Source: Tolypothrix brevis GSE-NOS-MK-07-07A
GTDB taxonomy: Bacteria; Cyanobacteriota; Cyanobacteriia; Cyanobacteriales; Nostocaceae
Assembly (NCBI GenBank): GCA_019358985.1
Contig: JAHHIJ010000021.1
Location: 40,350 to 104,349 of the forward strand
Length of the DNA stretch: 64,000 nucleotides
Direction of reading: 5' to 3'
Position numbers and translations under genes: made by a program. The number at the start of each line of letters is the position of its first letter. The stretch's first letter is position 1. This document shows positions 17,220 through 26,748 of the stretch, in pieces. The notes under the pieces were generated by a model. That model saw only the letters and a program-made list of their open reading frames with translations. It searched no databases and had not been told where the DNA came from.

Positions 17220-17463
17220 ACTTTAAACAAAAATAAACGATCTAGGCGTCAATAAAAAACTAGTTATTTATTCATATAAACCTTAAATAATTTTCAATAA
17301 TATCCATGATATCAAGCGCAGTAGATAATATATACAAAACAACTAGAAATATTCTTCATTGATTGTATTTATCTACCACGCCATTTAGTCACTTACGTTA
17401 TTTACACCCTAGATTGTTTATCTCAATAAAATACCACATACAATTAAAACCATTGATTACCAA
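17220..17463. other. AT-rich intergenic stretch
   Basis: About 240 bases without a coding frame or recognisable regulatory element. Confidence 0.4.
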
Positions 17464-17859
17464 CTAGTCTGGTAAACTGTTCCGTAAACGACGCAGACAA
17501 TTAATTGATGCAACACAATCACAACCAAACATCTTTACAGCAGCATCACTTTCTTCATTTGTGACACCAAGTAATGCATCTTGATTATTTAGGTCTGTTT
17601 CATCAATTTCTGGATTACCCTTCTTTAAGCGAGATAACTCCTGTGTATTTCCACAGAAAAACTTACCAACTTTTGGATGTTTTATACAGGCTTTTTGACT
17701 ATCTACTGACACAGGTGTCACCGTAGCATCAGGACGTTCTATTGGCTGTACATTCCTGACTGTTTCGTTAGCTACAGCAATTTTCCCCGTCATTAGTAAT
17801 GAGCCAAGAGAAATAAATGCCAAAGGTTTACCAGTTAGATGTGAGAGTATTTTTTGCAC
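17464..17859 (-). CDS. Cysteine-containing secreted hypothetical protein
   Basis: A 131-residue product from a GTG codon with GAGGA upstream. The N-terminus (LAFISLGSLLMTGKIAVANE) looks like a cleavable signal peptide. The mature part holds five cysteines: KACIKHPKVGKFFC, then FGCDCVASINCLRR near the C-terminus. This could bind a metal or form disulfides in the periplasm. No family was recognised. It is divergently placed relative to a long AT-rich region and is followed by the Rieske gene on the same strand, about 240 bases away. Confidence 0.55.
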   Translation of the reverse strand: MQKILSHLTGKPLAFISLGSLLMTGKIAVANETVRNVQPIERPDATVTPVSVDSQKACIKHPKVGKFFCGNTQELSRLKKGNPEIDETDLNNQDALLGVTNEESDAAVKMFGCDCVASINCLRRLRNSLPD

Positions 17860-18328
17860 TTATTTATCCTCAATATATAGAAGTTGCAAGCATCATCATA
17901 TTCTAATCAGCTAGACCTGATTCGTCACTATCAAGTTCCTGAAATTAATCAGTTGTAACATATTTTTAATGTTAATTCTTAACTTGTTAATGATGGTTAA
18001 TGATGCATTTACTCTATATTTCGATGTGATAAATTTTGGTTTTATGTCGAAAATAAGACACTAGAACAGAAAAAAGTGGTGCAACCGATCGCCACAATCC
18101 AACAGTGGATCGATATCGCCTAGCAACTTCAATGTCACTGAATTATAGTTACGCGATCGCTTGATTAGTATAGTGCTTGATATATTTAATACTCAAACCG
18201 AATTCACTACTATAGATATCATATATTTACTTATTCAAATTCTCTCTATTTTAAATACGGATTTTCATTATCTCCAATGAATATTGTATAACAGTAGGTT
18301 ATTTTTTTATTTTTGAAAATAAAAAAAT
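17860..18328. other. AT-rich gene-free stretch
   Basis: No coding frame, RNA gene or strong hairpin seen. The part next to the P-loop fragment is very AT-rich and may be its old promoter. Confidence 0.4.
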
Positions 18329-18457
18329 ATGAAGGTCGCAGTACTGGGAAAAGGTGGAAGCGGGAAAAGTACAATTAGCTGGCTCTTATCCCAATATTTG
18401 AGCCAAGTCAAACTGATCGCCATTTTGAGTCAATGGCAAAATTCGACACAAATCTAA
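18329..18457 (+). pseudogene. N-terminal fragment of a MinD/CooC-type P-loop ATPase
   Basis: The frame reads MKVAVLGKGGSGKSTISWLL then SQYLSQVKLIAIL and stops after 42 codons. GKGGSGKST is a deviant Walker A motif of the SIMIBI class, as in CooC and MinD. Everything downstream of the first strand-helix unit is missing, so it is a relic. No homologous continuation was found in the next 400 bases. Confidence 0.65.
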
Positions 18458-18787
18458 TTTGATGTAAATCTAAAATGCTATTTCCTGTTGTTGATGACTG
18501 GGGTAAGAAGCTTTCAGATCGGTAATGAAGGCTGCGATCGCACTAATCCCCGTACACAACATTCCACTAGCAGCGCGATACCCCCGACGACTCCAACCAG
18601 ACCACCCAAATCTTTCCCCTATCTCCCCAAACTCAGCTAAAACTGCATCTGATGATGATTCTTCTTGTTGTTTTCTATTGAGTATTTGAAGTTGCGATAA
18701 TTCTTGTTCCTGCGATAGCGAAGCGCTGCTGCGAAGCGCAGACTGATTTCCATCGCGCTTTGTGCTATGTAGCGAGATGCACCAAAA

Positions 18788-19153
18788 TCAGGTGAAGCAA
18801 GCCATTCGGAGAATACTTTTTTTCCGTTGGGGCAAAAAGCAAGGCAGTCGAAGTAGAAATCTTGGAGCGATCGCCCTGGGAGAATTGCCACCACCACGTC
18901 TTAAATCCTGCTGTAACTGCAAGTATAGAGGTTGAGTAGAGCGAGAGGAGCGGCTATTAGTCGTTGGTTTAAAGCTGACAGCAACGCGATCGCATTTGAG
19001 ATTCAGAGGGATTTTTTGACCGTAAAATGTATAAAATAGTTCGTCTGTTGTTTGTGCTTGTGCGAGTTCCCGGTATTGATGAGGGATGAGGGGAAGACTA
19101 GTAGAGGTAAGGAAACAACCAGCTAAAACCAGACTTGAGAGAAAACGTTTCAT
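18788..19153 (-). pseudogene. Subtilase (S8) propeptide-region fragment
   Basis: The minus strand begins MKRFLSSLVLAGCFLTSTSL, a signal peptide, and continues DELFYTFYGQKIPLNLKCD then QPLYLQLQQDL. These blocks match the N-terminal region of large cyanobacterial S8-type secreted peptidases. After QQDLR the frame degenerates (RRGGGNSPRAIAPRFLLRLP) and no catalytic Asp-His-Ser domain follows. Short palindromic repeats occur in the broken part (18710-18790). Confidence 0.5.
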
Positions 19154-19179
19154 AATTGCGTAGAATCATAATACTCCCA

Positions 19180-19267
19180 GATGAATCAATTTCAAATTCA
19201 AGAATTTCAATTAAAACTGGTAGTTTACGATACTGAAACTGAGGAGATAGTAAGATGGATAAGTTAG
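19180..19267 (+). pseudogene. xisH: C-terminal scrap of xisH
   Basis: The frame ending TAG at 19265-19267 reads QFQIQEFQLKLVVYDTETEE then IVRWIS, the last strand of XisH. Its stop overlaps the xisI start as in intact pairs. The rest of the gene, including the E-x-K motif, has been replaced by the subtilase fragment. Confidence 0.75.
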
Positions 19268-19590
19268 AAAAATATAGAGAATATATTCAGCAGCTTTTGA
19301 CAAAATATGGTAGCTATAAACCTTCTTATGGCGATGTAGAAGTAGAACAAATATTTGATACTGTACGTGACCATTATCAACTTGTTAATGTAGGCTGGGA
19401 AAATAAACGTCGTGTGTATGGTTGTTCAATACACATTGATATCAAGAATGAAAAAATTTGGATTCAGTGGAATGGAACCGAGATAAATGTTGCAGAAGAG
19501 CTAGTTTTAATGGGAGTTCTAAAACAAGACATTGTTATCGGATTTCATTCACCTTATAAAAGACAGTTTACAGATTTTGCTATGGGTTAG
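19255..19590 (+). CDS. xisI: XisI-like protein without intact XisH
   Basis: A 111-residue, full-length XisI: MDKLEKYREYIQQLLTKYGS, VEQIFDTVRDHYQLVNVGW, HIDIKNEKIWIQWNGTE and DIVIGFHSPYKRQFTDFAMG. The partner upstream survives only as its last 28 codons. If XisI neutralises XisH, persistence of the XisI alone would be expected after loss of the partner; this is inference. Confidence 0.9.
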   Translation: MDKLEKYREYIQQLLTKYGSYKPSYGDVEVEQIFDTVRDHYQLVNVGWENKRRVYGCSIHIDIKNEKIWIQWNGTEINVAEELVLMGVLKQDIVIGFHSPYKRQFTDFAMG

Positions 19591-19714
19591 GAAGTATGGA
19601 TTTTCATTAAAAACAGAACCACATGGCATTACGAGTAAAGAACCTTGAGATATCGCACTATTTCCAGTTGCGATCGCACTTATCTCTAGTATTTACCGCA
19701 TTTTTCAGTTAGCG

Positions 19715-19879
19715 GTGAGAGGTTGGTTGTTTGCCCTAGCGATCGCATTCCAATGGATAATCGAAGTCTGTATGTTGTTAACAGCTTTACTCGGACCATT
19801 AGCTGTCGGAGGTTCCCTACTTCCCGTTGGTCAAAAAGCTATTTTCGCATGGTTAACAGGTTTTTTTCAGTGGGGATGA
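19715..19879 (+). pseudogene. Membrane-protein fragment, possibly of a conjugation gene
   Basis: The frame reads VRGWLFALAIAFQWIIEVCM then LLTALLGPLAVGGSLLPVGQ, KAIFAWLTGFF and stops. It is strongly hydrophobic with a G-P-L-A-V-G-G turn like parts of VirB6/TrbL-type channel proteins of cyanobacterial plasmids. With 54 codons and no flanking partner it is a relic; the parent is uncertain. Confidence 0.35.
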
Positions 19880-20029
19880 TAAAGCTACGTGAGGCTTTTT
19901 CTACAGGGAGATAATTGTCTTTTAAAGCCCCTGTTAGAGATATTTTGTCAATATTGCGAGTAAAATTCTCGAAAAACCCCAGAAAAGCCCCAAAAATCGT
20001 AAATACCGGGTAAGTCTACTACAGGGTTA

Positions 20030-20044
20030 CAATAATGATTATCA
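20030..20044 (+). promoter_or_regulatory. Zur box upstream of hemB
   Basis: CAATAATGATTATCA matches 13 of 15 positions of the cyanobacterial Zur consensus TGATAATNATTATCA and ends 15 bases before the hemB ATG. Zur bound to zinc would repress hemB. Confidence 0.75.
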
Positions 20045-20050
20045 TTTTAA

Positions 20051-21070
<1,020 letters not shown>

Positions 21071-21082
21071 CCTCTCCCCGGC

Positions 21083-22399
21083 TTAAAAGCACGGGGATTC
21101 TAAACTGTTGCTACACGGAGGGCACTCAGCCGCTCCGTTTTGCTTTTTAGTTTTGGTTTCCCAGATACGAAATCTGGTAGCAAGGGTCAAAACTTGCCTA
21201 CAGACCTTGACTAGGCTTAAGCCTAATTGTGTCTCTACTTTCCGCATTATGTTTGCGGCTCCGTTCAAGTCAGCATTAACTAACTGTCCTTTACCAGTAC
21301 GGTACATTCCCCGTTTAACTCTTTTTCCGCTTGGTTTCCACCCTTCAGGTTTTGCGCCGAAAGTAGGTAGAAAATCACCATCTAGAAAGCTAGTTTTGCT
21401 GGTGTAGGATTCTTCTGTCTCAACAAATTTAATGCAGTATTCTTCACACAATTGCTCAACTCGTTTTTTCAGTTTTGCAGTAGGTATTTGCACAAAAGAT
21501 TGAGTAGTCTTACCTAATACCGCTTCTTGCCGTTGTCCCTGGTTCCATCCGAAAATAACTGTGCCAATTTGATGCTTAATACAGTGGTCAATAATTAACT
21601 TTGCAGCCTTATTAACTGCGTCTCGCATTTGTCGATTACGCTTCTCTGTTATGCGGGCTAATTGGTCATCCCAATAGCCTTGCGGTTTACCTTCTTTAAG
21701 GGTGCTAATTCGCTTGTTATACCACTGGTTAAGACTTTTTACTTTACGTCCATCAACAATGAAACTTGTTCCGACATTGGAAACGCAACTTAACCAATTG
21801 TTTATACCTGGGTCAATCCCTAAAGCGTTACTTGGGTCAACATCCAGCTTTGATTGAGGTTGTTTTTCATAGGCAAACTCAACATAAAAGCATTGATTTC
21901 TAGGCAGGATTCGCAGTTCCTTGATGTCTTCAAAAAGTAAATTAGACGGCATTGGAATTGCGAAACTATCAAGCTTAAACCATCTTTTTACAGTCGTTCC
22001 AAGTGGTATTTTGATTTTGCCCCCGACAAGTCTTAATGCTTGAAGAGGATATGTCACCATTGCAAGTCCGTCTTTTCTCCGATAGTCGGGAGCTTTTGGG
22101 CGCTCGTGCAATTCACCCTTGCGATATTTTTTGTCCAACTCCTTAAAAGATTTGAATGACTCTGCAACTGTTCTCAATATTTGCTGTGCTGCTTGAGAGT
22201 GCAAAACTTGATAATGTCTATTAGTTTTGTATTCTTTCTCCAAGTCATATTTACCGATTATCTTCTTGGTCTTAAAAAACAATTGACGGGCATAATAAAT
22301 ACCGCAGTTAGTCAACTTGTGCGACTCGGAGCAAATAAACTCAAGAATTGCTTTTAAATTGTCGTCAGGGTTGATTAGATTTTGCTGACACCCATACAC
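21083..22399 (-). CDS. tnpB: TnpB-family RNA-guided nuclease (OrfB)
   Basis: A 438-residue TnpB starting from GTG. The RuvC acidic residues are visible: D in ALGIDPGINNWLS, E in FVETEESYTSKTS and D in VNADLNGAANIMRK. The usual four-cysteine zinc finger between the last two is replaced by DGDFLPTFGAKPEGWKPSGK, a variant seen in some cyanobacterial TnpB groups. Intact TnpBs cut DNA guided by RNA from the element's right end. It lies antisense inside the zinc cluster, between hemB and the flavoprotein gene. Two other tnpB relics occur at 48.7 and 58.2 kb. Confidence 0.9.
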   Translation of the reverse strand: MYGCQQNLINPDDNLKAILEFICSESHKLTNCGIYYARQLFFKTKKIIGKYDLEKEYKTNRHYQVLHSQAAQQILRTVAESFKSFKELDKKYRKGELHERPKAPDYRRKDGLAMVTYPLQALRLVGGKIKIPLGTTVKRWFKLDSFAIPMPSNLLFEDIKELRILPRNQCFYVEFAYEKQPQSKLDVDPSNALGIDPGINNWLSCVSNVGTSFIVDGRKVKSLNQWYNKRISTLKEGKPQGYWDDQLARITEKRNRQMRDAVNKAAKLIIDHCIKHQIGTVIFGWNQGQRQEAVLGKTTQSFVQIPTAKLKKRVEQLCEEYCIKFVETEESYTSKTSFLDGDFLPTFGAKPEGWKPSGKRVKRGMYRTGKGQLVNADLNGAANIMRKVETQLGLSLVKVCRQVLTLATRFRIWETKTKKQNGAAECPPCSNSLESPCF

Positions 22400-22441
22400 C
22401 TTGCAATTACCTCCTTTGATGCGCTACTTATACAAGTATAC

Positions 22442-22645
22442 ATGAATATACAACAAATGAATATGCCATTCCAGAAAAAACACAAAGATAGATATACAAC
22501 CAACAGGGAAAACCCTTTAACAAGTAGCCCGGTATGTTTGCGGATGGATGAGGAATTAGCCAAGGATTTAAAATCCGTCCCTAACTGGCAAGAACGGTTA
22601 AGGTTAGCGTTGCCAGAATTAATAAAAAATTGGAAGGCAGGTTAA
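22442..22645 (+). CDS. Small protein divergent from tnpB
   Basis: A 67-residue protein starting MNIQQMNMPFQKKHKDRYTT, with a conserved-looking C-terminal half: VCLRMDEELAKDLKSVPNWQ then ERLRLALPELIKNW. It lies within the element, divergent from tnpB. Such small genes with a PxWQEKLR-like helix accompany tnpB in several cyanobacterial elements and may regulate it. The start is uncertain: another ATG lies 15 bases in. No Shine-Dalgarno motif is evident. Confidence 0.6.
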   Translation: MNIQQMNMPFQKKHKDRYTTNRENPLTSSPVCLRMDEELAKDLKSVPNWQERLRLALPELIKNWKAG

Positions 22646-22857
22646 AACCTGCCGTGTCGTGTTTCATCCCCTCCTTAAAAGGTAGGGGCTTTCACACTAC
22701 CGTTAAGTTTTTTGTAATGGGGGAATGGGGAAGAAGCAAGGGAGCAGGGAGCAAGGGAGAAGAATTTCCCCCCCCGCCCCCCGCCCCTCTGCCTCTTTTC
22801 AATACCCATGCCCTATTTTCAGAATTACCTTGCTGGACTGATCTTCCCAAGGTAGAA

Positions 22858-22872
22858 TGATAACTATTATCA
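22858..22872 (+). promoter_or_regulatory. Zur box upstream of flavoprotein gene
   Basis: TGATAACTATTATCA matches 14 of 15 consensus positions, 25 bases before the ATG at 22898. Confidence 0.8.
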
Positions 22873-22897
22873 TAGAAGCCAGATTGTCTCTCCAGCA

Positions 22898-24148
22898 ATG
22901 CAATTTACCATCGCTCTTCCTAAAACAATTGACCTGGCAATTATTGGCGCAGGGCCTCATGCTCTGACCTTAACTACCCATCTGCTGCAAAAACGGCAGT
23001 CTATCAGGGGTAAATTCTCGGTATTCGACCCCAGTGGTAGGTGGATGAGTCACTGGAAACAGCAATTTGCAGCTTTAGAAATTCCGCATTTGCGTTCTCC
23101 CGCAGTGCATCATCCAGATCCCAACCCGTTTGCTTTACGAAAATTCGCCGAATCTCGTTCGGATGAGTTATTTCCCCCCTATGATTTGCCAGGAACACAG
23201 CTATTTGAGGATTTTTGTCAAGATGTCATTCGAGTTTGGCAGTTGCAAGAGCAAGTTATCCCTTTAGCAGTCAAGAGTATCGAACCCTTAACTCATCATT
23301 TGCGTCCCCGTTTCCGCCTCTGCTTGCAAGATGGACAAGAAGTTATTGCACGGCGGGTAGTGTTGGCAACTAGTAGCGCTCAAATTCAAATACCTGATTG
23401 GGTAAACCAGATTCAGACAGCCTACCCACAAGATAGACTTTGCCACTCACAAACTATTGATTTACGAAAATTGCAGTTGATGGGTAAGAGAGTGTTGATT
23501 GTGGGCGGCGGTTTGACGAGTGGACATTTGGCATTAGGTGCTATTTCTCGCGATGCCAAGGTGCATTTAATGATTCGGCGACAATTAGCAGAAAAGTTGT
23601 TCGATGCTGAACCGGGTTGGTTAGGACCAAAGTATCTGAAAGATTTTTTTGCTCAACCTGATTGGGGGCAAAGAGTGATGATGATTCAGCAAGCTAGAAA
23701 TGGTGGCTCGATGACACCAGCGATCGCTACCCAACTACGGCAACAAATGCGTCGTGGTAAAATCAGAATTGATGAAAACTGTCAAGTAGTAAAAACCGAA
23801 TGGTTAGGTGAAAATTGGCGCGTAGAATGTAGCGACGGTAGTCAGCACGAGTGCGATTACATTTGGCTTTCGACTGGCACTAAATTCGATGTCACCACTG
23901 AACCCTTATTAAAGGACATTTTAGCAGCCTACCCCATTCCCATAGTCAAAGGTTTACCAGTTTTAGATACTTGTCTGCGTTGGCGTGGTTGTGAATTATT
24001 TATCATGGGTGGTTTAGCCGCCCTGCAAGTAGGTCCAACAGCACGGAATTTATCGGGTGCAAGAATGGCTTGTGAAAAGATTGTACCAGCGATCGTCAAA
24101 CCGAGTGTAGCTCTTTCCCACACGTTCAGCAAAGTACAAGCAGGTTGA
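22898..24148 (+). CDS. Zur-box-preceded FAD/NAD(P)-binding oxidoreductase
   Basis: A 416-residue flavoprotein-like enzyme. The FAD dinucleotide-binding motif is LAIIGAGPHALTLTTHLL and a second nucleotide-binding motif is VLIVGGGLTSGHLALGA; an ATG-like motif reads YIWLSTGTKFDV. The layout resembles SidA/ornithine-hydroxylase-like or lysine N-oxygenase-like monooxygenases, which often help make metallophores, but the substrate is unknown. Its place between hemB and thrS, with its own Zur box, ties it to zinc starvation. A role in metallophore or thiol chemistry is inference only. Confidence 0.8.
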   Translation: MQFTIALPKTIDLAIIGAGPHALTLTTHLLQKRQSIRGKFSVFDPSGRWMSHWKQQFAALEIPHLRSPAVHHPDPNPFALRKFAESRSDELFPPYDLPGTQLFEDFCQDVIRVWQLQEQVIPLAVKSIEPLTHHLRPRFRLCLQDGQEVIARRVVLATSSAQIQIPDWVNQIQTAYPQDRLCHSQTIDLRKLQLMGKRVLIVGGGLTSGHLALGAISRDAKVHLMIRRQLAEKLFDAEPGWLGPKYLKDFFAQPDWGQRVMMIQQARNGGSMTPAIATQLRQQMRRGKIRIDENCQVVKTEWLGENWRVECSDGSQHECDYIWLSTGTKFDVTTEPLLKDILAAYPIPIVKGLPVLDTCLRWRGCELFIMGGLAALQVGPTARNLSGARMACEKIVPAIVKPSVALSHTFSKVQAG

Positions 24149-24230
24149 CCAAAAACACTACCCTACACAAACTTACAGTTCTATCTTTTCTCCATCCAGG
24201 TTGCACCATCAAACTTTTTTTGCGCTACCA

Positions 24231-24245
24231 TGATAACGATTCTCA
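24231..24245 (+). promoter_or_regulatory. Zur box upstream of thrS
   Basis: TGATAACGATTCTCA matches the Zur consensus at 13 of 15 positions and ends 12 bases before the thrS ATG. Confidence 0.75.
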
Positions 24246-24257
24246 TTCTTTTTAAAT

Positions 24258-26102
24258 ATGGTCAGTTCCCTAACCCAGTCTCAGGAAAACTTAAGCCAGC
24301 ACGACAGTGAGAAACTTCTGCGGATTCGTCATACCTGCGCCCATATAATGGCAATGGCAGTGCAAAAGCTATTTCCAGGGACTAAAGTAGCAACTGGCCC
24401 AGTCACAGAAAACGGGTTTTACTACGACTTCGATTGTCCAGTCAGCATCACTCCCGATGACTTAGACAAAATTGAGCAACAGATGGGTTGGATAATCAAA
24501 GCGAATTTACCTATCATCCGCGAAGAGGTACAACGAGAAGAAATTCGCACCGAAATTGCCCAATTAAACGAATCTTACAAGTTAGAAATATTAGAACGTA
24601 TTCCCACAGGGGAGACAATTACCCGTTACTTTATTGGTAGTCCCGATACTGGTAAACCAGAATCTTCATTGTTTGTTGCAGACATTCAACCAGCAAATAA
24701 CTATTGGTGGGACTTATGTGCAGGGCCACACATTAACTTTACTGGTGAAATTGAGCCTGATGCCTTTAAATTGCTAAATATTGCTGGTGCATATTGGCAA
24801 GGAGATGAAACCAAAGCTCAACTGCAACGCATTTATGGTATGGCTTGGGAAACAAAGGAACAACTACAAGCTTACCTTAAACAAAGAGAAGAAGCCTTAC
24901 GCCGCGACCATAGAAAGTTAGGTCAAGAACTCAGCTTATTCAGTATTCAAGAAGATGCCGGTGGTGGGTTAGTTTTTTGGCATCCAAAAGGCGCGATGAT
25001 TCGCTACATCATTGAAGATTATTGGCGCAAAGCTCATCTAGAATCTGGTTATCAATTACTTTACACGCCACACATAGCAAACCTCGATTTATGGAAAACA
25101 TCGGGTCATTTTGACTTCTATCAAGAGAGTATGTTCGACTCGATGGATGTAGAAAATCAGGCTTACCAAATTAAGCCGATGAATTGCCCATTTCACGTAT
25201 TAACGTACAAGCATCAACTACATTCTTATCGAGAATTGCCTTTAAGATGGGCAGAATTAGGTACTGTTTATCGCTACGAACGTTCTGGGGCATTACATGG
25301 TTTGATGAGAGTCAGGGGATTTACCCAAGATGATGCTCATATCTTCTGTTTACCTAATCAAATTGCTGATGAAATTTTAGGAGTTTTAAATCTCACAGAG
25401 CAGATTTTATCAGACTTTGGTTTTAAAAATTATGAAGTGAATCTTTCGACTCGTCCTGAAAAATCAGTGGGGAATGATGAAGTATGGGAATTAGCAACTT
25501 CAGCACTAAGACAAGCTTTGAATACTAAAGGCTGGAATTATATTGTCGATGAAGGTGGTGGTGCTTTTTATGGACCTAAAATTGATATCAAAATTCAAGA
25601 TGCGATAGGTCGTCTTTGGCAATGTTCCACTATTCAGGTAGATTTTAATTTACCTGAACGTTTTGATATGGAATATATTGCTGCTGATGGGAGTCGCCAG
25701 CGACCAATTATGATTCACCGAGCTATTTTTGGCTCATTGGAACGCTTTTTTGGGATTTTAATTGAAAATTATTCTGGTGATTTTCCCCTCTGGTTAGCAC
25801 CAGTGCAACTGCGATTATTACCTGTGAGTGATGATTTTCGAGAATATGCAGAATCAGTAGCAATCTTATTTAAAAAAGGTGGAATTAGGGTAGAAATAGA
25901 TAGTAGTGGTGAGCGTTTAGGTAAGCAAATTCGCACAGCAGAGTTAGAAAAAATTCCTGTCGTTGCTGTGGTAGGTAAAAAAGAGGTAGAGAATCAAAAC
26001 TTGAGTGTAAGAACTAGACAATCTGGAGATTTGGGCGTACTAAATATAGATGAACTGCTGCATCGTTTACAAGAGGCTATAACCTCCAAAATTGTACTTT
26101 AA
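24258..26102 (+). CDS. thrS: Threonyl-tRNA synthetase, low-zinc paralogue lacking TGS domain
   Basis: A 614-residue ThrRS. It starts directly at the editing-domain region (LRIRHTCAHIMAMAVQKLFP; the HxxxH-like pattern is HTCAH) and so lacks the N-terminal TGS domain. The class II core follows; zinc ligands are still present as Cys in MNCPFHV, His in DDAHIFC and His in MIHRAIFGS. The anticodon-binding domain ends IPVVAVVGKKEVENQNLSVR. A second, Zur-controlled ThrRS induced under zinc limitation is known from Anabaena; this gene fits that type. It charges tRNA-Thr in the cytosol. Confidence 0.92.
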   Translation: MVSSLTQSQENLSQHDSEKLLRIRHTCAHIMAMAVQKLFPGTKVATGPVTENGFYYDFDCPVSITPDDLDKIEQQMGWIIKANLPIIREEVQREEIRTEIAQLNESYKLEILERIPTGETITRYFIGSPDTGKPESSLFVADIQPANNYWWDLCAGPHINFTGEIEPDAFKLLNIAGAYWQGDETKAQLQRIYGMAWETKEQLQAYLKQREEALRRDHRKLGQELSLFSIQEDAGGGLVFWHPKGAMIRYIIEDYWRKAHLESGYQLLYTPHIANLDLWKTSGHFDFYQESMFDSMDVENQAYQIKPMNCPFHVLTYKHQLHSYRELPLRWAELGTVYRYERSGALHGLMRVRGFTQDDAHIFCLPNQIADEILGVLNLTEQILSDFGFKNYEVNLSTRPEKSVGNDEVWELATSALRQALNTKGWNYIVDEGGGAFYGPKIDIKIQDAIGRLWQCSTIQVDFNLPERFDMEYIAADGSRQRPIMIHRAIFGSLERFFGILIENYSGDFPLWLAPVQLRLLPVSDDFREYAESVAILFKKGGIRVEIDSSGERLGKQIRTAELEKIPVVAVVGKKEVENQNLSVRTRQSGDLGVLNIDELLHRLQEAITSKIVL

Positions 26103-26276
26103 AGGAGAGAGAGACAAAAGCAAAAATTTATTACTACAGCTTTGTATAAGTTCGTAACTTTTTTAAACGTAGAAGAACGCAAAGCGTAGACGTAGAGGAA
26201 CGCAGAGTATTTTCAAAGTTAATTCGCTATGAGTTGTACTTACCATATCTAGTTCGGCATAATTGATGTGTTCACT
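26103..26276. repeat. Short gap with cyanobacterial repeat
   Basis: Holds AACGCAAAGCGTAGACGTAG then AGGAACGCAGAG, a dispersed repeat related to the CTTTGCGTTCC tracts at 31.58 and 62.12 kb. No Zur box. Confidence 0.5.
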
Positions 26277-26666
26277 ATGGCTAAACACGCTTTATTTGTT
26301 TGCAAATCCTGTTACTTTTCTCCTACTCAACGCGATTATGTGGGTGAACGGGGTGGTTGGCATTTGTTGAAGCAATTGTTAAGTTTATCTAAAAATTGGT
26401 CTTTACAATCTGAGTTTGTGATTCAAGAAGTAGACTGCTTGAGTGCTTGTAAAAGACCTTGTGCTATAGCTTTTACTGCACTCAATAAAACTAGCCTAAT
26501 GTTTGGTGATTTACCACCACTAGAAAGTGAAGCAGCCATACTGCAATTTGCTGAACAATATTATGCCAGCCATAATGGCATTGTGGCACGACAGGAAAGA
26601 CCAGAAGTTTTACAAAAAGGGATTTTGGCGAGGATTCCACCTCTACCCGATGGAGATAGTTGTTAG
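26277..26666 (+). CDS. DUF1636 ferredoxin-like metal-binding protein
   Basis: About 129 residues from MAKHALFVCKSCYFSPTQRD. Cysteines in FVCKSC and in EVDCLSACKRPC form the conserved C-x2-C and C-x3-C-x3-C sets of the thioredoxin-like ferredoxin fold DUF1636. The family occurs with cobalt and zinc homeostasis genes and probably binds metal. I choose the internal ATG rather than a GTG nine bases upstream. The gene lies between thrS and the CobW GTPase, as in other cyanobacterial zinc clusters, suggesting a role in zinc handling. Confidence 0.85.
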   Translation: MAKHALFVCKSCYFSPTQRDYVGERGGWHLLKQLLSLSKNWSLQSEFVIQEVDCLSACKRPCAIAFTALNKTSLMFGDLPPLESEAAILQFAEQYYASHNGIVARQERPEVLQKGILARIPPLPDGDSC

Positions 26667-26748
26667 TTAGTAAGACTTGTAAAAACTAACTGCTAGCAAT
26701 TACTAAAACTACTAACAATTTTGAAACTTACGGAAGATTTAATTAAAT

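Larger units (their letters stand above)
21071..22720 (-). mobile_element. IS200/IS605-type element with tnpB, no tnpA
   Basis: An intact tnpB and a divergent small gene are flanked by hairpins: CCCCGGCTTAAAAGCACGGG at the tnpB 3' side (about 21075-21100) and GGCAGGTTAAAACCTGCC at the other (22636-22653). No Y1 transposase is present, so movement would need help in trans. Exact ends were not determined. Confidence 0.7.

Noticed and set aside
22646..22857. Additional gene between the IS element and the flavoprotein
   Set aside because: The open frames here only translate purine- or pyrimidine-rich tracts and show no coding signature.
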